Part shown: piece by piece, positions 53,783 through 62,603 of the stretch | Layout of the letters: every line of letters begins with the position of its first letter | Position numbering within the stretch: the first letter of the stretch is position 1 | IMG/VR virus record: IMGVR_UViG_3300042473_001265 | Coordinates: 186,001 to 250,000 of that record | Direction: 5' to 3' (one strand) | DNA length: 64,000 nucleotides | Source of the DNA: a virus | Translations under genes and position numbers: made by a program | The notes under the pieces: generated by a model | What the model saw: the letters and a program-made list of their open reading frames with translations, nothing else | Told to the model about the DNA's origin: nothing | Database searches by the model: none

Positions 53783-53794
53783 TGCTAAAACTTT

Positions 53795-53802
53795 AATAAA
53801 TA
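53795..53802 (+). promoter_or_regulatory. Late promoter AATAAATA
   Basis: Ends four bases before the ATG at 53807; no Shine-Dalgarno. Confidence 0.65.
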
Positions 53803-53806
53803 CACT

Positions 53807-56800
53807 ATGGCACAAAATAATCCAGGACAACAACTTTCAGACCTTTTGGTCACCCGCGGCTACGACCCAGAGATGCTGGACAGCGCAGGCAAAGCAGCGC
53901 CCACAGCACAAGATGCTGAAATTTTCAGCTTTGATTTTGTCACAGCAAATGGCACCAATCACGGATCAGTGGTTGTGATGCTGGGCGATGATAAAGAATT
54001 AACTGTGTTCAGCGGCGACAATGTTGGCCGTAACATGGACAGCGAAGACAAAACAGAATGGTACGAGTTTCAGCATCAATTGAAAAACTTTGCCACAAAG
54101 AATTTTATGACATTTGCTAGTCAAAACATCAACAAACTCAAATACAGCATGCAAGGGCAAGCAGCCCTTAAAGAAGGCCTGTGCGAAAGTTGGAACGGCA
54201 CAAAGAATGTCAGTTGGAACGGTGGTCCTGATTCTGTTCGACTGATGATACGTCACAAGCGTCCAATGGGCATTGACGAAGCCAGATTTCGTCAGGTAGA
54301 AAGTCTGTTTGTAGAAACCGCAGATGGTGAACGCTACCGATTGCCATTCCGCAATCTAGCCGGCGGTCGTGCCATGGTCGAACATGTTCGTCAAGGCGGT
54401 AAGCCATATGACATGCGCGGCCACCATATTGCTACCATAATTGAAGAACTCAATGTGCTGAGTCGTTTCCGCAGAGCCAGCAAAGGCCAAGTGTTTGAAG
54501 GCGACACAGCCAATTTGATAGCAGAAGCCAATAACTACTACGAAACAATGTGTCGAACCGTAAAAGGACTGTCATCCAGCAAAGGATACAACAGCTATTT
54601 TGAAAGCTGGAATCCTGGCAATATAACTGAACAAGATTTGATCATTGAAGATATCAAAACATTATTCGTGCAAGAAACAATTGATTCACGAATTGAACAG
54701 GCCCTACCTATCCTGGCCCGCATACAACAACAAGGAACCGCTATGAAAGAAGCAAACATATTTGAAGCCTGGGCTGAACGCCTGTTAGAAGGCACATGGG
54801 CAACACCAAATACCCCAGAACAAAAAGAACAGTTGATTGAGTTACTGTCACAAGAACTGCCAGTCGGACCTGACGCCACCAATGCAACAGAACAGTTGTA
54901 CAGTTTGTTTGGCGATGACGAATTGTTTGATCAGTTGCAAGAACTGGCCGAAACCGATCCCGACGCTGATGCTCGTGAAATAGTCATTGCTCGTATGACA
55001 GAATTGGCAGACAGCGGATCAGATCCTGACCTTATGGAAGTACTTGCTGCGTTAGAACCCACAGTGCCTGAACCACAAGCTGCGGCCAACCCAGAAGCCG
55101 TAGTGGAAAGTTGGGTAGGCAATATTGTAAATACCGCTAAATCTATGTTTGCTAAAAATGCAGACCCGGTACCAGTGAGTGAATCTGCAGAACTCAACAC
55201 CATACTGAAGTATGCTGGCATTCCATTAAGAGAAGGCGTGTTAGATGACGTCAGAGCCAGAATGGATGCAAGACGCAATCCTGCTGCAACTCCTGCTACT
55301 GCACAGCCGGCACAATCTCCTACTACACAGGCACCTAAATTCAAAGTTGGGGACACTGTGAGTTTTGGTATAGGTAGAGGCATACCGAGCACCGGTACAA
55401 TTACTGCTATGGGTCCAGGCCCTACTCAACTGACTGTTAAAACTGCTGAGGGTGAGAATCAATTAGATACCAGAATGAAAAGTCTGTATCTACAGTTAGT
55501 ACCGTCAACAACATCTGCAGAGTCCCAACAATCAACACCTGATCTGCCGCGGGCAGAAGTGGTGTCCACAATGGGCATGCCTAGCCGATCTCTGATTGGT
55601 TATAAAGACAACACATATACACCTTCAGGACCATATACCAAGGCGCCAGAGGGTGCAACCGGAACACAAGTACTTGTGCCTGCCGCAGCATTTGGTATTA
55701 GAAGCATGGGTGATGTTGTTGCTTTGCTAACTGACGATGGTACAGCCTATGCTGAACAACCAATAAAAGTGTCTAATCCTTTTGGTCGAGCAGCAGGCAG
55801 CGCAAGTCGTCAACCAAACCCAACACAAGGGCTAGACGAAGCTGGTGAGTGGAAAGCAGAAGCCGAAGACTTTAAAGAATGGTCAAACCATGTCAAAGAC
55901 TCATTGCTTGGTGTTGCTCCAAGTCAACGATTTGCTATGGCAAAACGACTAAGTCAAATTGAAATGAAACATTTTGGCGACAGTCAGGCAGCTAGCTCAT
56001 TCAATGCACAAACAGGCCGACCAACGGGCAATACCAGTGGCATGACAACCACAGTACAACACATCTTGGATGCAATTAACGATGGTAAACTTACCAATGC
56101 AAGCTCGCCGGATGCTGCTGCTGCTGTAGCCAGTGGCGGAACTACACAACAAACACCGTTTGGATCAGTTACTAGACCAGCAGGCCAACCAGATCCGTAT
56201 CAAGCATCACCCGCTTTGCCTAACGGCGACCGTCCGGCTGCTGTTGCTGCACAGAATCGACCAAGACCACAAAAAGGCGGCGGCAGTATCCAAATATTAA
56301 AAACTGAAGAAGATTGGGAAGAAGCGTTAAGTAACCCTGACCTAGGGCGCGACTTAGACGCTGATAATCGTCCAACAACTGCTGCTGGACTTGATTCGGC
56401 AATGTCAAAATTACCAAGTTGGAAAGTAATGCTGGCAACTATTATAATGGGTTCAAAACTTCCTATCATTGGTGACAAGATAAAAAATACAATAGTATCG
56501 TCAATTGAAAAAGAGTTTGGAGTACGCATGTCTTTTAAAGATGCACTGGAATATATGAAGCATGTTAGAAATACTCCAGCTGCACAAATTGTACCACCAG
56601 CTGTTTGGAAGTTTGAAAGAGATGGCGGCGATTATGAAACTGCCATTGAGCAATTGCCCGATGACGCAGTAGACGTACAACCAGCAGAAGTTATGTCTAC
56701 CATTGCAACTGACTTGATCGACGCTGGAGTAGCCCAAGAGATCAAACCCGGAGACGAAACTCCAAGCAATGCTGGCGCAGATGCATTTGGTAATATGGCA

Positions 56801-57769
56801 TCACAATTGACAAAAAAGGATGAACCAGTGGCAGAATCTACAGAACTCAACACCATACTGAAGTATGCTGGTATCCCGGTGGCCGAAAGCCGTGTGCTGG
56901 ACGAAGCAGGCGAAACAATCGATCACATATTGAATCGTTTCAAACACGAAGTCAAACAGTTCGAACAAGGCCACGACTTGGATTCCGACCTGTATGAAGC
57001 CCTGTTTGACTACTATTCAGACGCAGGAGAACTGCCATACGGCATTGCCAAAGCCCGCACAGGTGATCCATTCAACTGGGTCAGTGACAAATTGGCTGAT
57101 CATCTTGGTGTGAACGAAGGATGGAAAGGTGCAATTGCAGGCGGCCTAGCAGGCGGAGCACTGGGCAGTGTAGTGCCAGCACTGGGTACATTGGCTGGCG
57201 CAGCCGCAGGCGCCTACGCTGGTCACAAACTAGGCGATGAAGGATTTAAAGATCCAGACGCAGAGTATAAAAAGGCGCAAAAACTCAAACAAACACCACC
57301 AGTAGCCGAAGGTCCGGTTGGTAGTTTAGTGGGCGGAATTGCTGGCGCAGCACTTACCAAAACACCCAGCGGCGCAATGGCAGGTTCTAGACTGGGCAGT
57401 GCTGTGGGCGATGCAATGTCGGGTAGCGAAGAAACAGACGAAGGCCAGCATACACAGCATGGCATGGATGCCACTCCGGGTCGCGTTGATTACAAAGATG
57501 AAAAATTTTCAGACATAAAACCAATGGGTTTTCGACAAGACCCAATTCAGGCAACTACAGATCGTGCTCTCAAGTACAGCGCACAAGGCGTAAACAAGTT
57601 GCGTGACCTGTTCCGCGAAGACGAACAGGCCGTGGTTGAGAATCAGGACAAATTTTCGGCCTTGAGCGGACAATACGGACATTCGGGCAAACTGCAAAAG
57701 TTTGATGATGTTGAACAGGATGTGCTGGCCAGACTCAAACAACTGTCCGGAATGATTAGACCAATGTAA
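53807..57769 (+). CDS. Giant late protein with repeated ELNTILKYAGIP motif
   Basis: 1320 residues. The N-terminal 200 residues form an alpha/beta part (SFDFVTANGTNHGSVVVMLG; NGGPDSVRLMIRHKRP). Acidic helical regions follow, with a duplicated motif ELNTILKYAGIP near residues 464 and 1013, a beta-barrel-like stretch (FKVGDTVSFGIGRGIPSTGT), then a glycine-zipper-rich segment (GGLAGGALGSVVPALG, GAYAGHKLGDEG) and an end DVLARLKQLSGM of similar type to the repeat. Large late proteins of this style are probably virion proteins, perhaps internal. No known fold for the whole. Confidence 0.65.
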   Translation: MAQNNPGQQLSDLLVTRGYDPEMLDSAGKAAPTAQDAEIFSFDFVTANGTNHGSVVVMLGDDKELTVFSGDNVGRNMDSEDKTEWYEFQHQLKNFATKNFMTFASQNINKLKYSMQGQAALKEGLCESWNGTKNVSWNGGPDSVRLMIRHKRPMGIDEARFRQVESLFVETADGERYRLPFRNLAGGRAMVEHVRQGGKPYDMRGHHIATIIEELNVLSRFRRASKGQVFEGDTANLIAEANNYYETMCRTVKGLSSSKGYNSYFESWNPGNITEQDLIIEDIKTLFVQETIDSRIEQALPILARIQQQGTAMKEANIFEAWAERLLEGTWATPNTPEQKEQLIELLSQELPVGPDATNATEQLYSLFGDDELFDQLQELAETDPDADAREIVIARMTELADSGSDPDLMEVLAALEPTVPEPQAAANPEAVVESWVGNIVNTAKSMFAKNADPVPVSESAELNTILKYAGIPLREGVLDDVRARMDARRNPAATPATAQPAQSPTTQAPKFKVGDTVSFGIGRGIPSTGTITAMGPGPTQLTVKTAEGENQLDTRMKSLYLQLVPSTTSAESQQSTPDLPRAEVVSTMGMPSRSLIGYKDNTYTPSGPYTKAPEGATGTQVLVPAAAFGIRSMGDVVALLTDDGTAYAEQPIKVSNPFGRAAGSASRQPNPTQGLDEAGEWKAEAEDFKEWSNHVKDSLLGVAPSQRFAMAKRLSQIEMKHFGDSQAASSFNAQTGRPTGNTSGMTTTVQHILDAINDGKLTNASSPDAAAAVASGGTTQQTPFGSVTRPAGQPDPYQASPALPNGDRPAAVAAQNRPRPQKGGGSIQILKTEEDWEEALSNPDLGRDLDADNRPTTAAGLDSAMSKLPSWKVMLATIIMGSKLPIIGDKIKNTIVSSIEKEFGVRMSFKDALEYMKHVRNTPAAQIVPPAVWKFERDGGDYETAIEQLPDDAVDVQPAEVMSTIATDLIDAGVAQEIKPGDETPSNAGADAFGNMASQLTKKDEPVAESTELNTILKYAGIPVAESRVLDEAGETIDHILNRFKHEVKQFEQGHDLDSDLYEALFDYYSDAGELPYGIAKARTGDPFNWVSDKLADHLGVNEGWKGAIAGGLAGGALGSVVPALGTLAGAAAGAYAGHKLGDEGFKDPDAEYKKAQKLKQTPPVAEGPVGSLVGGIAGAALTKTPSGAMAGSRLGSAVGDAMSGSEETDEGQHTQHGMDATPGRVDYKDEKFSDIKPMGFRQDPIQATTDRALKYSAQGVNKLRDLFREDEQAVVENQDKFSALSGQYGHSGKLQKFDDVEQDVLARLKQLSGMIRPM

Positions 57770-57803
57770 ATTTGTCATTAGAACAACCGCGTCATAAATA
57801 CTC

Positions 57804-57832
57804 TTGACGCTAACACTAAAAGCGTGTACACT
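57804..57832 (+). promoter_or_regulatory. Host-type promoter for gene 32
   Basis: TTGACG (57804-57809), 17-base spacer, TACACT (57827-57832). The -10 is inside the left arm of the terminator stem that follows. Confidence 0.7.
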
Positions 57833-57854
57833 ACATCAGTGCATACGCTTTTTT
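57822..57854 (+). terminator. Terminator overlapping the gene 32 promoter
   Basis: GCGTGTACACT-ACATC-AGTGCATACGC stem (one G-T pair, one mismatch) followed by six T. It should stop readthrough from the late giant gene. Confidence 0.8.
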
Positions 57855-57911
57855 CTTTAGTATCACAGGCAACTTTAAAAACATTTTACAACACTTTGAA
57901 AGGCAATTAAA

Positions 57912-58904
57912 ATGGCAACATCACTAGCAGAAATCCGAGCAAGACTCGCAGCATCCGAAGGTAACAACAAAGGTGGTTCATCCACTGGTGGCGATAACGC
58001 AATTTATCCACACTGGAACATGGAAGAAGGATCATCAACTACACTCCGTTTCCTCCCCGACGGCAACACCAAGAACACATTCTTTTGGCAAGAACGAGCA
58101 ATGATTCGTTTGCCATTCAATGGTATCAAAGGTGAAATGGAATCCAAACAGGTATATGTGCAGATTCCCTGTATGGAAATGTGGCAAGAAACTTGTCCAG
58201 TGCTGACCGAAGTTCGCGGTTGGTTCAAAGACAAAAGTCTCGAAGACATGGGCCGTAAGTACTGGAAAAAACGCAGTTACATTTTCCAAGGCTTTGTGCG
58301 TGAAAATCCAATGGCCGATGAGAAAACTCCGGCAAATCCAATCCGTAGATTCATCATTGGTCCACAACTGTTCACCATCATCAAAGGTGCCCTAATGGAT
58401 CCAGAACTGGAAGAAATGCCAACTGACATTCTGCGTGGCTTGGATTTCCGTATCACAAAAACATCCAAAGGTGGATATGCTGACTACAACACATCAAAGT
58501 GGGCTCGTAAAGAATCTGCTCTGACTGAGGAAGAACAAGCAGCCATTGACACCAATGGTCTGTGGGACTTGAGCACATTCTTGCCCAAGAAACCAGATGC
58601 AGCCGCTGTTAAGGTGATCAAGGAAATGTTCGAAGCCAGTGTTGATGGACAGGCCTACGATGCCGAGCGTTGGAGCGCATACTTCCGTCCAGCAGGCGTA
58701 TCCGCGCCAGCAGGCAGTTCTGATTCGGCACCTGCTGCTCATGTAGCACCTGCGGCAAAAGCAGCGCCCGCTGCGGAATCAGACTTTGACGAAGACGTTG
58801 AAGTAGCAGAAAAATCGTTTGCTGCTGAACCTGTTGCTGCTCCAAAATCAACACAGAAGGCCGAAGACATTTTGGCCATGATTCGGGCTCGTCAACAAAA
58901 GTAA
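57912..58904 (+). CDS. 32: gp32-like single-stranded DNA-binding protein
   Basis: 330 residues: N-terminal SLAEIRARLAA helix, the core YPHWNMEEGSSTTLRFLPDG, FWQERAMIRLPFNG, then SKQVYVQIPCMEMW, and a low-complexity A/P linker to an acidic tail (ESDFDEDVEVAEKSF). Acidic tails recruit partner proteins in this family. The region of the T4 zinc site has only C87 and C95, without the CX2C pair, so zinc binding may be altered or lost. It coats single-stranded DNA in replication and recombination. Confidence 0.92.
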   Translation: MATSLAEIRARLAASEGNNKGGSSTGGDNAIYPHWNMEEGSSTTLRFLPDGNTKNTFFWQERAMIRLPFNGIKGEMESKQVYVQIPCMEMWQETCPVLTEVRGWFKDKSLEDMGRKYWKKRSYIFQGFVRENPMADEKTPANPIRRFIIGPQLFTIIKGALMDPELEEMPTDILRGLDFRITKTSKGGYADYNTSKWARKESALTEEEQAAIDTNGLWDLSTFLPKKPDAAAVKVIKEMFEASVDGQAYDAERWSAYFRPAGVSAPAGSSDSAPAAHVAPAAKAAPAAESDFDEDVEVAEKSFAAEPVAAPKSTQKAEDILAMIRARQQK

Positions 58905-58908
58905 ATTA

Positions 58909-59574
58909 ATGCTATCGCAGTTAGATTGCATTATATTTCCAGACCGCTGTGAGGTAATAGAAATTATACCCTCACAGCGGTATGTTTACCCAATTTTTAA
59001 AAATTGTAGTTCGAGTATATCGGTTGCGGCCAAAAAAAATAAATGGCGCACTTGTCTAAACGAACAAATTAACAAAATTAATAGCATTGATGTAATTTTA
59101 CGAGAACCACAAGATCGTTTGATATCTGGAATCAATACATTTATACAACTCGTCTTACGAGACAATCCTGGTCTTGATCAAAAAACGGTGCAATGGTTTG
59201 CCCAAAACTATTTGTTTTTGAACCGTCACTATTGCTCTCAATTTTTATGGTTAGTTAACCTGGCAAGATTTTTAAATACTGATACAAAATTAAATTTTAT
59301 ATCAATGGATGATGTTCATACAATAACTACGCTTCATAAAAAGCCTAGCGGAATTACACCAGCGTCTGCTGATTTTGTTACCGAGATTAATGAAATAAAA
59401 AACAATGAAATGCATCATCGAATCGATACAATTTTATTCAGATGCATCGGCAAGTCAATGAGCTTTGGTCAACTGCTGCAACATATAAACAACACTGACC
59501 CCACTGCATACAAGTATGTAATTGGACGGAGCCAACAAATATTAAAATCAACTTATGCATTGCCCCAGGCTTGA
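58909..59574 (+). CDS. Sulfotransferase-like protein
   Basis: 221 residues. The stretch VYPIFKNCSSSI (about 26-37) is like the PAPS 5'-phosphosulfate loop (PKxGSTS) of sulfotransferases, and VILREPQDRLISG (62-74) like the 3'-phosphate-binding strand and helix that carry the conserved R and S. Families of this type transfer sulfate to sugars, proteins or small molecules. Four bases after gene 32 and overlapping the next radical SAM gene by 20 bases, so translation is coupled. AT-richer than gene 32. Confidence 0.7.
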   Translation: MLSQLDCIIFPDRCEVIEIIPSQRYVYPIFKNCSSSISVAAKKNKWRTCLNEQINKINSIDVILREPQDRLISGINTFIQLVLRDNPGLDQKTVQWFAQNYLFLNRHYCSQFLWLVNLARFLNTDTKLNFISMDDVHTITTLHKKPSGITPASADFVTEINEIKNNEMHHRIDTILFRCIGKSMSFGQLLQHINNTDPTAYKYVIGRSQQILKSTYALPQA

Positions 59575-60439
59575 TCATTTTGTTCGATTTAATTCAAACG
59601 GAACAATAAGTCGTTGCGGACACATGATTGATCCGGCACAGTTCGACTCATTGGAAGCAATGGATTCTAGTTCCTGGTTGAGTAATATACAAGAACAATT
59701 TAATAAAGATATTTGGCCCAAAGAATGTCATCGTTGCCAGGAGATTGAACAAAAAAATCTTAGCAGTATACGAATGTATGCCATCGAAGTTGATCAAGCA
59801 GAAACACAAAGAGACTACTTACAAGTAGGTGGTGTGCTGGATAATATATGCAATGCTGCATGTCAGACGTGTAATCCAGAGTGCAGTACTCGTATCGGAG
59901 CACTGGCCGGGAAAAATTTTCCCATAGTAAACAACAGCAATCAATTTTGGAATCTTCCACAAGAACGCATTGTACATCTGGACATCAACGGCGGCGAGCC
60001 CAGCTACAGTAAAAATTACAAACGATTACTTGCAAATCTTCCACCAAATTTAAAGACACTGAGACTCAATACAAATTGCAATGTGGTGTTAGACGAGTTG
60101 ACAGATATAGTCTCCAAAGGAATAGAAGTCACAGTCACTGTGAGTTGCGACGGAATTGAGTCAATGCATGAATTTATGCGTTGGCCAATAACATGGGATA
60201 CCTTTTATAAAAACTTAATAACATACAAAAGTATGCCGGTCAAGTTAAATCTATGGACCACTGTTAGTGTATTAAATGTCAATGACTTGCCTAACATACA
60301 GGCATTTGCTCGGGATCATAATATAGATCATAGCTATGCCTATCTTAAACACCCATATGAATTGTCAGTGGACAATACAGACATAGCAGCAAGAAACAAA
60401 TACATACAAAAACAAAAAGAACTCAGGGGCATTGAATGA
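59555..60439 (+). CDS. Radical SAM protein, short, N-terminal auxiliary cysteines
   Basis: 294 residues. Auxiliary cysteines C3 and C21 (C-X17-C), C58 and C61 (CX2C), radical SAM motif C99, C103 and C106 (ICNAACQTC), and GGEP (INGGEPSY). It ends about 90 residues earlier than the other N-terminal-twitch enzymes here, so the end of the barrel may be reduced. Second gene of the cassette between 32 and uvsX; four-base overlap with the next. Confidence 0.82.
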   Translation: MHCPRLDHFVRFNSNGTISRCGHMIDPAQFDSLEAMDSSSWLSNIQEQFNKDIWPKECHRCQEIEQKNLSSIRMYAIEVDQAETQRDYLQVGGVLDNICNAACQTCNPECSTRIGALAGKNFPIVNNSNQFWNLPQERIVHLDINGGEPSYSKNYKRLLANLPPNLKTLRLNTNCNVVLDELTDIVSKGIEVTVTVSCDGIESMHEFMRWPITWDTFYKNLITYKSMPVKLNLWTTVSVLNVNDLPNIQAFARDHNIDHSYAYLKHPYELSVDNTDIAARNKYIQKQKELRGIE

Positions 60440-60909
60440 AATATTATACTCTAGTAGAGTGCGCCGACGCACAGGTCATTGCTGATAAGATTTATAACTT
60501 CTTAGAGACTCAAACGGATCTATTAGAAAAAATAAATTTTGGTTGGAATTTTATTGATTGCAACGCAGTGCTTGTTCATGTGCCAGAATTGTTTGAGTTT
60601 TTTAAAAAGAACAAACTAGTACCAAGAAATGCAGCCATTACCATAATTGAAACCAACAAACATTTATCTCGCCATATTGACGAGTTACCAGTTGTAGCAA
60701 AAATGAATTTTCCTGTAATCAACACTCAAGGCTGGTCCAATCGTTGGTATGTTGATAACAATTTGGTTGAAGAATTACAAGATATGCCTGCTCCAATTGT
60801 GTTCAATTCGCAAGTTGAACACAGTGTAGAACTGACACATGCAACTGAATTTCCTAGAATCGTTGCCAGTTTTACATTCCATAACGAACCATTGCATCTA
60901 CTACAATGA
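60436..60909 (+). CDS. Cassette hypothetical protein, jelly-roll/2OG-oxygenase-like
   Basis: 157 residues. The second half reads FPVINTQGWSNRWYV, then PAPIVFNSQVEHSVE and RIVASFTFHN, a strand order with one clear histidine that resembles the double-stranded beta-helix of some 2-oxoglutarate oxygenase-like or cupin proteins of marine phages. A full iron-binding HxD...H set is not evident, so it may be a binding or non-catalytic partner. Overlaps both neighbours by four bases. Confidence 0.5.
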   Translation: MKYYTLVECADAQVIADKIYNFLETQTDLLEKINFGWNFIDCNAVLVHVPELFEFFKKNKLVPRNAAITIIETNKHLSRHIDELPVVAKMNFPVINTQGWSNRWYVDNNLVEELQDMPAPIVFNSQVEHSVELTHATEFPRIVASFTFHNEPLHLLQ

Positions 60910-61445
60910 AAATAGCAGTAACTGGACATACCGCAGGAATTGGCATGGCGCTGAGTGGTCAACTGACCAAGCAAGGCCACGAAATTGTTGGTCTCAGCAA
61001 AAGACATGGCGATAACATACGCAACATACCTAAAATTTGTGATCAAATTGAACCTTGTGACATGTTCATTAACAATGCGCAAGCTGGGTATGCACAAACT
61101 GAACTGTTGTTTGAAATGGCCGATCGCTGGGCAGGAACCGGTAAACATATTTTGGTAATTTCGACCATAATGACACAACAGCCTGTGTCACCATTGACCG
61201 GGTTAGATATGGATCATTATCGTGTGCAGAAAATAGCACTCGAAGAAGCAGTAAAACAAATACGCAATCGTAAATTAAAAATAAAAATTACCATTGTCAG
61301 GCCCGGTAACATAGCTACCAGCGCGGACAAAACTGTGCCGCCAGCCGCTGATGTAGACAATTGGGCAAGAACATTGATAAACTTACTCGATACAGCCAAA
61401 AACAATAATTTAGTGATTCCAGACATATCACTAGGACCCATTTAA
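60906..61445 (+). CDS. Short-chain dehydrogenase/reductase
   Basis: 179 residues with the NAD(P) motif TGHTAGIG (6-13), NNAQAG (56-61), a serine in VIST and the catalytic YRVQK (Y105, K109), then the VRPGNIAT loop. This is a compact SDR, shorter than the usual 230-260 residues, lacking parts of the substrate domain. It may oxidise or reduce a sugar or an alcohol made or used by the adjacent radical SAM enzymes. One base before the next radical SAM gene. Confidence 0.85.
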   Translation: MKIAVTGHTAGIGMALSGQLTKQGHEIVGLSKRHGDNIRNIPKICDQIEPCDMFINNAQAGYAQTELLFEMADRWAGTGKHILVISTIMTQQPVSPLTGLDMDHYRVQKIALEEAVKQIRNRKLKIKITIVRPGNIATSADKTVPPAADVDNWARTLINLLDTAKNNNLVIPDISLGPI

Positions 61446-61446
61446 A

Positions 61447-62601
61447 ATGACACCAAAAGATGTATTAACAAATAAACATTTTTGTCCTATGCCGTGGACA
61501 GGGCTAATGTACAATTTTGATGGCAAAGTTAAAAATTGTATTCGCAGTGACACGGCAACCGGACTGCTAGGAAATATTAAAAAAACACCAATTGAAGAAA
61601 TACTATTGGGCCCTATCAATGTAACTAAACAAACAAACATAACAAATAACAAATCGGCAGCTGGTTGTCATACCTGTTATGATTTAGAACATGGTAAAGA
61701 AGGGCTTGACATTATCAGTGATAGAATTTTTTACATAAGAGAATTTAAAAAAACGCCACTGGACACTTACCGGCCCGGCAATTTTGACTTACAAACCATT
61801 GACGTGCGGTGGACCAATTTGTGTAATTTTGCCTGTGTATATTGTAGTGAACAATTCAGTAGCAAATGGGCCAACGAACTCAATATCAAAATAGAAACTC
61901 CGGCTGATAAACAATTGTCAGACTTTCGGGAATACATCTATCGTCATGCTAAACAACTCAAACATGTGTATCTTGCCGGCGGCGAACCGCTGCTGATGAA
62001 GGAAAATTTAGAATTACTTCAAGAATTGAATCCCGATGTCAATCTTAGGATAAACACTAATCTTAGCAAGGTAGATACTGGAGTGTTTGATGCTGTTTGT
62101 AGATTTAAAAATGTCCATTGGACCGTAAGTGTAGAAACTACTGAAGATGAATTTGAATACATACGATTTGGTGGCCGATGGCAGGATTTTTTAGATAATC
62201 TAAACACAATTAGAAAACTAGATCATAAGATAAGTTTTAATATGTTATGGTTTTTGCTAAATCATGACAGTGTTTTTGATTGTGTAGATTATTTAAAAGG
62301 ATTGGGATTTCATAACAATAGCTTTGTGATTGGAGCACTGCTAGGCCCTGATTACCTAAACATTAGACATTTACCGGAAAATGTGTTAAACTCATTGAAG
62401 TTAAAATTAGAATCACGAATCAATGAGAATCCTGGATATCTACTTGAAGACAGTTATCAGAACATGCTACACTATATAACGCAACCAATTGAAAAGAATT
62501 TAACAAATTCGTTTGATCAATTAGCAATAATGGATCAGCGGCGTGAAGTAGACAGCAGTAAAATTTTTACAGAATTATATACACTCAAAGAAGGAAAGTA
62601 A
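61447..62601 (+). CDS. Radical SAM protein with N-terminal twitch-like domain
   Basis: 384 residues. Auxiliary cysteines C13, C31, C74 and C77 (FCPMPW start, C-X17-C, CX2C), radical SAM motif C126, C130 and C133 (LCNFACVYC), and GGEP (LAGGEPLLM). Very similar in plan to the enzymes at 1565 and 51067. Last gene of the cassette, two bases before uvsX. Confidence 0.87.
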   Translation: MTPKDVLTNKHFCPMPWTGLMYNFDGKVKNCIRSDTATGLLGNIKKTPIEEILLGPINVTKQTNITNNKSAAGCHTCYDLEHGKEGLDIISDRIFYIREFKKTPLDTYRPGNFDLQTIDVRWTNLCNFACVYCSEQFSSKWANELNIKIETPADKQLSDFREYIYRHAKQLKHVYLAGGEPLLMKENLELLQELNPDVNLRINTNLSKVDTGVFDAVCRFKNVHWTVSVETTEDEFEYIRFGGRWQDFLDNLNTIRKLDHKISFNMLWFLLNHDSVFDCVDYLKGLGFHNNSFVIGALLGPDYLNIRHLPENVLNSLKLKLESRINENPGYLLEDSYQNMLHYITQPIEKNLTNSFDQLAIMDQRREVDSSKIFTELYTLKEGK

Positions 62602-62603
62602 TC

